Positions 7,646 to 15,572 of a stretch of DNA of 64,000 nucleotides are shown here, in pieces. A model generated the notes under the pieces. The model made no database searches, was not told the origin of the DNA, and saw only the letters and a list, made by a program, of their open reading frames with translations. Numbering within the stretch: position 1 is the stretch's first letter; the number at the start of each line of letters is the position of its first letter. Source of the DNA: Desulfobulbaceae bacterium (lineage in GTDB: Bacteria; Desulfobacterota; Desulfobulbia; Desulfobulbales; SURF-16); the NCBI GenBank assembly GCA_020444175.1, contig JAHLLM010000022.1, positions 18,028-82,027 of the forward strand, read 5' to 3'. A program made the position numbers and the translations under genes.

Positions 7646-8542
7646 ATGGCCATGCTTACCGAAAAACAGATATCATCATGCCGGCCCGGACTCAAGCAGT
7701 TGCAACAGCCGATTCTTCCGCTGGTGCGCCTTGTCTGGATGCTTTATCTTTCCGGGCCTTTTCAGACCCTGGACGAACTCCTCCGGGAACTGAACGAACC
7801 AGTTGAAACAGGCGGGGTCCGCTACCAAGACCCTTGCAGGCTTCTGAGCGGCTTTCTTGAAGCCATGCGGCCATTTGAACGCCTGAAAAATGCCCAACCG
7901 CCGGCACGCATTATTCTTGAAGAGAATCTTGCGCCAGCCGACCAGCTCGCAGCCCTTGACAGCTGGGTCAGTCAAAATGTCCTCACTCAGGAGCTGGAAG
8001 CGATCAACAGCGCGCTTTGCGGCCCCTGCGGCTGCACACTTTGCTGCACGGGTCCCACGGAGAACATGTCCCATGAATTTTTTGAAATCCCCCTCCTGGA
8101 AAATGAGGCAGATCTCTTTGATCTCGCCAGAATAGATACAAAGCAAAGTCGATCAGCCGCGCCCGATGACGAAGTCCCCCTCAAATTGAACGGCAAACCG
8201 TTTTTTGCTTGTCCTTCCCAACTTTACAACTGGTCAAAGGGCTGGAGCATGATACTGCCCAAACAAAGCAGTTGTCCGAACCTCGAACCCACGAGCGGAG
8301 GTTGCACCATTTATCCAAAGCGACCGGATGTCTGCCGCCGACCCCAGATATTTTCCTATATTCTTGAACCTGAACCATGTATGGATGCGGAATATGAAGG
8401 AAGAATTCTTCCTGCCTTTGTTATCCGCAGGAAGATACTGGCAATTTGGGATTGCCCATATGTCAAACAATTTCAGGAAGAGATCGGCAACTACGCCCAA
8501 CTCTGTGAAATGGAGCCCATTTTCAAGGAAAATAAATCGTAA
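7646..8542 (+). CDS. YkgJ-family cysteine-cluster protein (putative Zn/Fe chelating)
   Basis: This 298-residue protein has the cysteine pattern of the YkgJ/UPF0153 group: CGPCGCTLCCTGP near residues 127-139, then CPNL and GGCTIYPKRPDVCRRPQ near 212-236. Such clusters are thought to bind zinc or an iron-sulfur cluster. The N-terminal 120 residues are helical and not recognised. The protein has no signal peptide and is probably cytoplasmic. It stands alone between minus-strand genes, diverging from tatC copy 1 and converging on the cyclo-ligase relative. The start could also be Met3 at 7652; neither has a clear ribosome-binding site. The function is unknown. Confidence 0.75.
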   Translation: MAMLTEKQISSCRPGLKQLQQPILPLVRLVWMLYLSGPFQTLDELLRELNEPVETGGVRYQDPCRLLSGFLEAMRPFERLKNAQPPARIILEENLAPADQLAALDSWVSQNVLTQELEAINSALCGPCGCTLCCTGPTENMSHEFFEIPLLENEADLFDLARIDTKQSRSAAPDDEVPLKLNGKPFFACPSQLYNWSKGWSMILPKQSSCPNLEPTSGGCTIYPKRPDVCRRPQIFSYILEPEPCMDAEYEGRILPAFVIRRKILAIWDCPYVKQFQEEIGNYAQLCEMEPIFKENKS

Positions 8543-8585
8543 AAAGGGCAGTTGATAATTGATATTTTCTGTAGAAACAGATTCC

Positions 8586-9293
8586 TTACACCTTGTTTTG
8601 TTGCAGCCACCAGAGCGGCGTCATCTTCTTGATTTTCTTGCCTGAAAGCTGCTCCCAGAAAATTTCCCCTCTGTGCCCGCACGCCTTTGAAATACGTTGC
8701 ACCTCTTTTTCCGTGACAATCATATCCGCGGGCACATCCCACGGCGTTACGGGTAAAGTGGCGGAAATTCTCTGATCAATGCCGACACAAATCGCCGTTT
8801 TCGCCTCTTCAGTCAAAGCGCCTAAAGTTTTCAAAACAGCGTAACTCAGGTCAAAAAAACCGAGACCATCACCGAGTCTGCTTCCCAGAGAATCTACAGC
8901 CACTGCATCGGTGGCGAGCAAATCGACCTGCAGCTCTTCCACATCAGCCTGACGCAGTTTTTTGGCAAACCTGGGCGCACCCTTCATCGTCACGGCAAAA
9001 GGCAGATCCTGAAAAGGTATGGAATAGGGCTTGAATAAAAAGAAACCTTCTTTCAGTCCAGCGCTCGGCATGACAAGATCTTTGCCGTCAAGCAGGCAGT
9101 TCACCCGCACCTGTTGCAAGGCCGGGGCGGGGGAAACAAAAATCTGACGGGCATGCTTGTAATCCGCCTGCCCGCGCAGCAATTCCGCTCTTTTATTTGC
9201 CTGGGAAGTGGAAAAATCACGATTGCGCAGGTTATCCCTGAGAACCTGTTTTTCCTGTTGGATTCCGGAGATATCCTGATCAAGAGATGTCAA
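8586..9293 (-). CDS. 5-formyltetrahydrofolate cyclo-ligase family protein
   Basis: At 235 residues it has the family landmarks. The N-terminal KQVLRDNLRNR corresponds to the nucleotide-binding KxxLR, SRLGDGLGFFDLSYAVL is the glycine-rich loop, and DVPADMIVTE lies near the C-terminus. True cyclo-ligases usually carry GYYDR in the loop; the DLxYAxL form seen here is typical of the MTHFS-domain-containing subgroup, so folate activity is likely but not certain. The only start at this end of the frame is TTG at 9293, without a good ribosome-binding site. It ends close to the convergent YkgJ gene and follows the DacA-type gene by 12 bases, so the two are probably co-transcribed. Confidence 0.8.
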   Translation of the reverse strand: MTSLDQDISGIQQEKQVLRDNLRNRDFSTSQANKRAELLRGQADYKHARQIFVSPAPALQQVRVNCLLDGKDLVMPSAGLKEGFFLFKPYSIPFQDLPFAVTMKGAPRFAKKLRQADVEELQVDLLATDAVAVDSLGSRLGDGLGFFDLSYAVLKTLGALTEEAKTAICVGIDQRISATLPVTPWDVPADMIVTEKEVQRISKACGHRGEIFWEQLSGKKIKKMTPLWWLQQNKV

Positions 9294-9305
9294 TTTCTAC
9301 GACTA

Positions 9306-10496
9306 TTACAGGCTGGAGTGTTTTTTGGTCCCAGAGAGAACCTGAAGAGATCTATTCCGGAAAGCGGGGGAAAGTTCAGCCATGGCAACTGCACTGTTTG
9401 TCGAGTCAATCGTTTGAGCAGGGCTTTTTCTCAAAGCAATCAGCTGTTCTTTGCGGGCAAAACCATAGTCAACCAATCGGCTGATATCATCCCACATGGT
9501 TTCGCTGCCCATGATCGCCACAACAATGTCGGCGTTGTCCCTGCTGAATTTACCAACATAGGTCTGGCGGGCTGCACGAGTATAGCCTGTTTTGCCGCCA
9601 ACAGCACCTTTCACACGCCACAGGGCTTTATTGTGATTCCGCAAAAGCTTTCCGTAACTTGTCCGAACCTTGCTTTTGCTCATGCGACGGGCGAACTCTT
9701 TATTTTGCATGGCCTTATCAAAAACAACGGCGAGATCACGCACCGTAGATTGCTGCCCCCTTGCAGTGAGCCCGGTGGCAGTCTTACACACAGTATGCTG
9801 CGCTCCCAGAATTTTTGCCTTGTGCGTCATTAATTTGGCAAAACTCTTCTCGGAACCGGCAACTTTTTCCGCCAGGGCAACACTTGCATCATTGGCAGAG
9901 GCAAGGAGCACTGCATTGATTAAATCATTGGCCTTATAGGAAGTCCCCTCTTCAATATAGATCTTTGAACTGGGCATCCTGGAAGCCCGACGGCTGGCAG
10001 TGACCTTTTCATCATCCTGCAGAGAACGAATGGCAATAAGCCCGGTGAGTACCTTTATCGTGCTGGCCGGCTGGGCGGGACGATCAGGATCATGTGAGTA
10101 GAGAATTTCTCCGGTTACGGAATCCACAACGATTGCGCTGCGGGATGAAAGCTTTTTGCGAAGCCGATCGGTTGAAACCAGTTTTCGGACACTGGCTGTT
10201 CTTGCACTGGAAGCAGGTTTGCGCTTCATGCCTGCGGAACGGGTAATAATGCAGCCGACTGCGGCGTCACCTGCCTTCTTCTTTGCATTTTCCGCCCGTC
10301 CTGGTTGCTGCATATCTTTTGGTGCAAATTTATGCGAAGAAGCTAAGAGTGTTGCGGCTGAACTTTTATTTGCAGAGATGGGAAACACCAGCAAAACGAG
10401 GGCCCAGAAAACACAAAAAAAGAATATGCCGGTTCGTTGAGCATTTTTTGAAAAAACGTGCGGAATAGCCATAAGAGAAATCAATTTTTTAATCAT
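9306..10496 (-). CDS. D-alanyl-D-alanine carboxypeptidase (DacA/S11 family)
   Basis: This periplasmic serine peptidase trims pentapeptide side chains of peptidoglycan. The three penicillin-binding motifs are present: S145-T-I-K in RPAQPASTIKV, SAN in LLASANDASVA, and KTG in VGGKTGYTRAA. An N-terminal hydrophobic segment (IFFFCVFWALVLLVFPISA) serves as signal or anchor. A roughly 80-residue basic, Ala/Ser-rich linker separates it from the catalytic domain. The start is placed at ATG 10496; the open frame continues upstream to 10583 but runs through a palindromic element, so that part is probably untranslated. The C-terminal domain is short compared with E. coli DacA, so membrane anchoring by an amphipathic tail is doubtful. 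Confidence 0.88.
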   Translation of the reverse strand: MIKKLISLMAIPHVFSKNAQRTGIFFFCVFWALVLLVFPISANKSSAATLLASSHKFAPKDMQQPGRAENAKKKAGDAAVGCIITRSAGMKRKPASSARTASVRKLVSTDRLRKKLSSRSAIVVDSVTGEILYSHDPDRPAQPASTIKVLTGLIAIRSLQDDEKVTASRRASRMPSSKIYIEEGTSYKANDLINAVLLASANDASVALAEKVAGSEKSFAKLMTHKAKILGAQHTVCKTATGLTARGQQSTVRDLAVVFDKAMQNKEFARRMSKSKVRTSYGKLLRNHNKALWRVKGAVGGKTGYTRAARQTYVGKFSRDNADIVVAIMGSETMWDDISRLVDYGFARKEQLIALRKSPAQTIDSTNSAVAMAELSPAFRNRSLQVLSGTKKHSSL

Positions 10497-10499
10497 TTT

Positions 10500-10608
10500 G
10501 TAACTATTCAGCTGCACCTCATCTTTGGACAAACAGGCCTGCTCACATAGACGGGCTATAGCCTCGCAGGCCTGTTTGTCCAAATCTAAGGCACATCTGA
10601 ATAGTTAC
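10500..10608. repeat. Palindromic MITE-like element, GTAACTATTCAG family
   Basis: The 109-bp element has 12-base terminal inverted repeats (GTAACTATTCAG and CTGAATAGTTAC) and a perfect 19-base internal inverted repeat, TTTGGACAAACAGGCCTGC at 10524-10542 against 10566-10584. It ends 4 bases before the dacA start, so it forms the leader of that gene. The same ends frame another element at 60427-60506. Confidence 0.85.
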
Positions 10609-10867
10609 GGCCTGGAGTTGAGGCCCATTTCGAGCCCTCGCTGAATAGATACATCATTTTAATGAAAAGGTGCTGAATCAACGCAACAAAAAAACAATGT
10701 TGCTATTCAACTATTTACACCCTTTTTCCTCACCTTATAGAACACATTTCGGAAAATCAACTGTTTTTCTTGATTTTTTATGGCCATCTTCTTGATTTTC
10801 TGACATAATCTCAAACATAAGCTCTTAAAAAAACAACATAACATAAAAGGCAAACACATTTTTTGGT

Positions 10868-11437
10868 ATGATTCCAGCTCAACTTACACAACAAGCAGTA
10901 CACTTTCGAATTTCAAAAGGCAATACTCTTCTCTTTTTTCTGATCAAACAAGAAAAAAAAATCTTTCATCTGACCTTTGACAGGAAGGGCCACCAAAAAG
11001 CCATTCAATTCGTGCAATCAATGTCCGGACTGGTCAGAGAAGAACCTGATCGCATCATGGTGCTTGCAGACATAAAGGACATCCTGACAGCCTCCCAACC
11101 ACTTGGGCAATACAGCTATTCACCCTTTATTAGACAGGGCACTCCTTTTCAACAGCAGGTATGGGAATATATTTCAAAGATTCCTTTCGGCAGCACGGAG
11201 ACCTATGGCGGACTGGCAACGAAAATAGGCAATAAGAATCTTGCCAGAGCGGTGGGAAGGGCTTGCAATGCCAACCCGCTGGCTTTACACATTCCCTGCC
11301 ATCGGGTGGTCGGAACCAATGGTATCGGAGGATTTGGCGGCGGCATCGCTGTAAAGAGAAAACTTCTGGAATTTGAAAGCAGGCAAATAAGTGATAACCG
11401 CCAAAAGAGTCACGAAGCCGACCATCCCCCAACTTAA
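10868..11437 (+). CDS. ogt: Methylated-DNA--protein-cysteine S-methyltransferase
   Basis: The protein (189 residues) removes O6-methyl groups from guanine in DNA, transferring them irreversibly to its own cysteine. The active-site motif is IPCHRVVG with Cys144, followed by GIGGFGGGIAVKRKLLEFE. The preceding FQQQVWEYISKIPFGSTETYGGLA holds the helix-turn-helix and its arginine finger region (ARAVGRACNANP). The N-terminal 90 residues are the usual degenerate Ada/Ogt N-domain. It is a single gene, convergent with cheB. The start at 10868 is the first in frame and has only a weak ribosome-binding site. Confidence 0.93.
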   Translation: MIPAQLTQQAVHFRISKGNTLLFFLIKQEKKIFHLTFDRKGHQKAIQFVQSMSGLVREEPDRIMVLADIKDILTASQPLGQYSYSPFIRQGTPFQQQVWEYISKIPFGSTETYGGLATKIGNKNLARAVGRACNANPLALHIPCHRVVGTNGIGGFGGGIAVKRKLLEFESRQISDNRQKSHEADHPPT

Positions 11438-11535
11438 TATCAACAAGTTGAATAATCTTTACGTCGGTTGAACGGCTTTTTTAGCGACAAGGGGCAAAAC
11501 ACCCTCAAGGGCATAAATGCAAAACCGCCAAACAC

Positions 11536-12615
<1,080 letters not shown>

Positions 12616-12619
12616 CTAA

Positions 12620-12727
12620 TGTCATGTCAAGTTTACATTGTCATGTAGGTCGCCATACCTATGGCGACATCTCAGTGTCGGGAAGGGTTTCCCGACCTAC
12701 ATGCGTCAAAAGTCATTTGACATGACA
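12620..12727. repeat. Palindromic MITE-like element inside the che operon
   Basis: The terminal inverted repeats are TGTCATGTCAA (12620-12630) and TTGACATGACA (12717-12727). A second inverted pair, ATGTAGGTCG and CGACCTACAT, lies inside, together with two hairpins (GTCGCCAT/ATGGCGAC and GTCGGGAA/TTCCCGAC). The right end abuts the stop codon of the HDOD gene (12728-12730) with no spacer. It has no coding capacity. Confidence 0.85.
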
Positions 12728-13573
12728 CTATATACTGAACAGCTCCTCTGCCCGCTCCATTTCAGCCAACAAATCCGCCATACAGATTTGCAGGGTATCC
12801 AGAGAAATGCCAAACCTCTTTACCCCTTCGCCATGCAACTCCGTGGCAAGCCCATCTGCCCCTGAGCCGATACCCAATGAAATAATCAAACTGTTACTTA
12901 AAGCCACCAACGCGGTAAGCGGTTCTTTTTCCAAAGCTTTTGGATTATGATGCTCCTTCACTGCATCAACCAAGGACTGATCAAACTCCCACTTCTCAAG
13001 GATCATGCCGCCGAGCTCAGCATGATCCACTCCCAGAAATTCTTTTTCCGCCGCGATAAAGGTACAATTTTCTTTGTCCACCTTGGCAACAATCCTCTCA
13101 AAGTCATCCGCCACAAAACTGCTGAGAAATCTTTTACCAATATCGTGGAGCAGAGCGGCTGTAAAAGCACTGCCCGGGTCAACATCTTTAATATGCCGGA
13201 CAAGAAGCTTTGACATGATGCCCGTCGCAACGGAATGCTTCCACATGTCTCCCTGTTCAAGCTGATAACCGACACCAACTTTTCCCTTGAAAAATCGGGC
13301 ACTGCTACTGGCAATGAGAATGTCTTTCAGAATATCATGACCGATAACAACGAGTCCCTCATCCAGGGAACTTACTTTTCTCGGCAGTCCAAAGTAAGCG
13401 GCATTACATATTTTCAATACATTTGCCGTAATAACCTGATCATACTGAATCACCTCGGCAAGTTGCGCAGCAGTTACATCCGGATTCTTAATCAACTCCA
13501 TGACCCTTTCCGCAACCTTGGGAAAAGGAGGTACATGATTGATTAATGCCAGAATTTCCTCAACGCGGCTCAT
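12728..13573 (-). CDS. HDOD-domain signalling protein
   Basis: The 281-residue protein is a single HDOD domain. The opening HVPPFPKVAERVMELIKNPDVTAAQLAEVIQYDQVITANVLKICNAAYFGLPRKV is diagnostic, followed by the degenerate HD region ALLHDIGKRFLSS. HDOD proteins are output or scaffold modules in two-component and c-di-GMP signalling; no enzymatic activity is established. Its ATG overlaps the cheD stop (ATGA), showing tight coupling inside the chemotaxis operon. Its partner is not shown by the sequence; a role downstream of CheA or in coupling motility to nucleotide signals is an inference. Confidence 0.9.
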   Translation of the reverse strand: MSRVEEILALINHVPPFPKVAERVMELIKNPDVTAAQLAEVIQYDQVITANVLKICNAAYFGLPRKVSSLDEGLVVIGHDILKDILIASSSARFFKGKVGVGYQLEQGDMWKHSVATGIMSKLLVRHIKDVDPGSAFTAALLHDIGKRFLSSFVADDFERIVAKVDKENCTFIAAEKEFLGVDHAELGGMILEKWEFDQSLVDAVKEHHNPKALEKEPLTALVALSNSLIISLGIGSGADGLATELHGEGVKRFGISLDTLQICMADLLAEMERAEELFSI

Positions 13574-14049
13574 ATCTCAAATTCCCCCTTCCCTGAAACT
13601 TTTAAAAGAACCCGTCCTGTCCCAATGTCCAGACTTACTGTCCTGTTTACCGACCCACCGATATCTTCCTTTGAAACAGTAATTTTGTTTTTCTCAAAAA
13701 GTTTGCGCATAATCAGATAATTGCGCTTGCCTATGCTGAAAAGCCCCGTCGGGTCAAGGAGCTGCGAACCTCCCACCACCCTTACAATAAGGCGACTCTT
13801 CACTGCTCCGAGTTCATATGAATCCTTGAACAAGGCGGGAATTCCCGTATCAGCAAACATATACGGATTTTGCTGAGCACGCGCCCTATCCAGTTTGGAC
13901 TCCGGAAGCATATAATGGAGAAGTCCTCCAACTTTTACAGCAGGATCCCAAATCACCACACCAATACATGACCCGAGAGAATAGGTAATCAATGTGTCTT
14001 TTGGGTTATTGCTGATTTTCATGTCTGAAATGCCAACAATAATTTTCAT
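13570..14049 (-). CDS. cheD: CheD, chemoreceptor glutamine deamidase
   Basis: The 159-residue protein has the CheD catalytic Cys in TYSLGSCIGVVIWDP and His in GGLLHYMLPES. The later segment RVVGGSQLLDPTGLFSIGKRNY is also typical. CheD deamidates receptor glutamines so that they can be methylated by CheR, and in CheC-containing species it links to CheY-P dephosphorylation. No cheC is seen in this window. It starts 10 bases after the cheR stop and overlaps the HDOD gene by 4 bases, so it belongs to the same mRNA. Confidence 0.95.
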   Translation of the reverse strand: MKIIVGISDMKISNNPKDTLITYSLGSCIGVVIWDPAVKVGGLLHYMLPESKLDRARAQQNPYMFADTGIPALFKDSYELGAVKSRLIVRVVGGSQLLDPTGLFSIGKRNYLIMRKLFEKNKITVSKEDIGGSVNRTVSLDIGTGRVLLKVSGKGEFEI

Positions 14050-14059
14050 AATGTCCTAT

Positions 14060-14902
14060 TTATTTCACTTTCCTGTAGACTGTTGTGGCAGCCTGTTGGA
14101 ATTTATGGTTGATGCTTGTCAAGCTCTCGGAATGACCTATAAAAAGATATCCTCCCGGAGCAAGACTTTGGTAAAATTTTTCCGCAAGCTCCATCTGGGT
14201 CTCCCTGGTAAAATAAATCATCACGTTTCTACAGAAAATGACATCCATTTCATTTTTCCAGGGAAACTGCTCCATGAGGTTCACCCGCTGAAAAGCCACA
14301 AGTCGCCTCAGCTCATCTTTCACTCTTACGTATCCGGCAGATTTTCCAAATCCTTTTTGAAAAAACTTTTTCAAAAATTCCGGTGGGACCTTATCTATTT
14401 TATCTAAAGAATAAACACCTTTTTCAGCAATGCTCAGCACTTTTGTAGAAATATCAGAGGCGAGAATAGATGGACGCAGCCCGGGATTTAATTCCATATA
14501 TCCGGCAAGGACCATAGCAAGAGTGTAGGGTTCTTCACCTGAGGAGCAGGCCGCCGACCATATCTTAAGGGAAGAAGAGTTCCCTTTGCCACTATACTGG
14601 GGAAGCACGGCGCTCTTCAAAAAATCAAAATGGGCGTTCTCCCGGAAAAAACTGGTAAAATTTGTGGAAACGCTGTTTATAAGCTGAATGAGTTCGTTGC
14701 CGCTTGCATCATGGATAACATAATCATAATACTTACTGAACGAACTGAGATGACATGCCCGTAGTCGCTTGCCGAGACGGGCATTCAACAGCTGTTTTTT
14801 TTCAGGTTTAAGATGAATTCCGGTCTTATTAAAAATAAGAGCACTGAATTTCTTAAAATCATCGTCCGTCAGACGACTCTGCTGGAAAGCTAAATCATCC
14901 AC
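14060..14902 (-). CDS. cheR: CheR, chemotaxis protein methyltransferase
   Basis: CheR (280 residues) methylates receptor glutamates with S-adenosylmethionine. An N-terminal all-helical substrate-recognition domain (LTDDDFKKFSALIFNKTGIHL, RLGKRLRACHLSSFSKYYDYV) precedes the SAM-binding fold, seen as LKIWSAACSSGEEPYTLAMVL and FCRNVMIYFTRETQMEL. The length matches the family. The start at 14902 gives the expected N-terminus. It lies 65 bases after cheW and 10 bases before cheD. Confidence 0.96.
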   Translation of the reverse strand: MDDLAFQQSRLTDDDFKKFSALIFNKTGIHLKPEKKQLLNARLGKRLRACHLSSFSKYYDYVIHDASGNELIQLINSVSTNFTSFFRENAHFDFLKSAVLPQYSGKGNSSSLKIWSAACSSGEEPYTLAMVLAGYMELNPGLRPSILASDISTKVLSIAEKGVYSLDKIDKVPPEFLKKFFQKGFGKSAGYVRVKDELRRLVAFQRVNLMEQFPWKNEMDVIFCRNVMIYFTRETQMELAEKFYQSLAPGGYLFIGHSESLTSINHKFQQAATTVYRKVK

Positions 14903-14967
14903 TTACCGGACCTCCTGGGAAATTGCCTTTACCCGACCGATCAATAAAAAAGAGACTATCCACCAAG

Positions 14968-15483
14968 TTACGTGATCTCATGAAGCTTTCCGAGCCCACT
15001 CTGCCCTATGACTTTATCAACATCAAGGAGTATCTTCAGCTTCCCTTTAATCTTTGCCATGCCGAGAAAATTGTCGTTTTCCACATCACTGCCGCTAAAA
15101 GAAGGCGGTGGCTCAATTTCATTTTCAGCAATATTTAACACTTCTGAAACAGAATCCACAATCATACCCACCATGACTGTTCCCGATTCTCCCTGAACTT
15201 CAACAACAACTATGCAGGTTCGATCAGTGTACTCCTGGGCTTCCATATTGAATTTGGCACGAAGCTCAAGGACCGGGATAACACTGCCCCGCAGATTGAT
15301 CACTCCCTTTATATAGGGAGGTGTGTGCGGAACAGCGGTTATTTCCATAAGACCGATAATTTCTCTGACCTTGAGAATACCGATACCGTATTCCTCTTTT
15401 CCGAGCTCAAAAGTCAGATATTTCCCGGCCAGCTTTGTCAATCCATGGGAAGACTTTTCTTGCTGATTCTCAGTATTTTCCAT
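14968..15483 (-). CDS. cheW: CheW, chemotaxis adaptor
   Basis: CheW couples chemoreceptors to the CheA kinase. The 171-residue protein is one CheW-like SH3-type domain: KYLTFELGKEEYGIGILKVREIIGL, then PYIKGVINLRGSVIPVLELRAKF, then LGMAKIKGKLKILLDVDKVI. The open frame reaches back to 15576, overlapping the cheA stop. However, ATG 15483 has GGAG 7 bases upstream and gives a normal N-terminus, so it is taken as the start. It directly follows cheA. Confidence 0.95.
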   Translation of the reverse strand: MENTENQQEKSSHGLTKLAGKYLTFELGKEEYGIGILKVREIIGLMEITAVPHTPPYIKGVINLRGSVIPVLELRAKFNMEAQEYTDRTCIVVVEVQGESGTVMVGMIVDSVSEVLNIAENEIEPPPSFSGSDVENDNFLGMAKIKGKLKILLDVDKVIGQSGLGKLHEIT

Positions 15484-15572
15484 AACATATCTCCATAAAA
15501 CAGCAATACGGGGTTCGAATTGCGGTGGCGCAGCTCCTTTCAGAACACTCCTCAATAGCTGATCAAACTGCC

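Noticed and set aside
10497..10583. N-terminal extension of the DacA-type protein
   Set aside because: The upstream open frame runs through the palindromic element and would place 29 unrelated residues before the signal segment.
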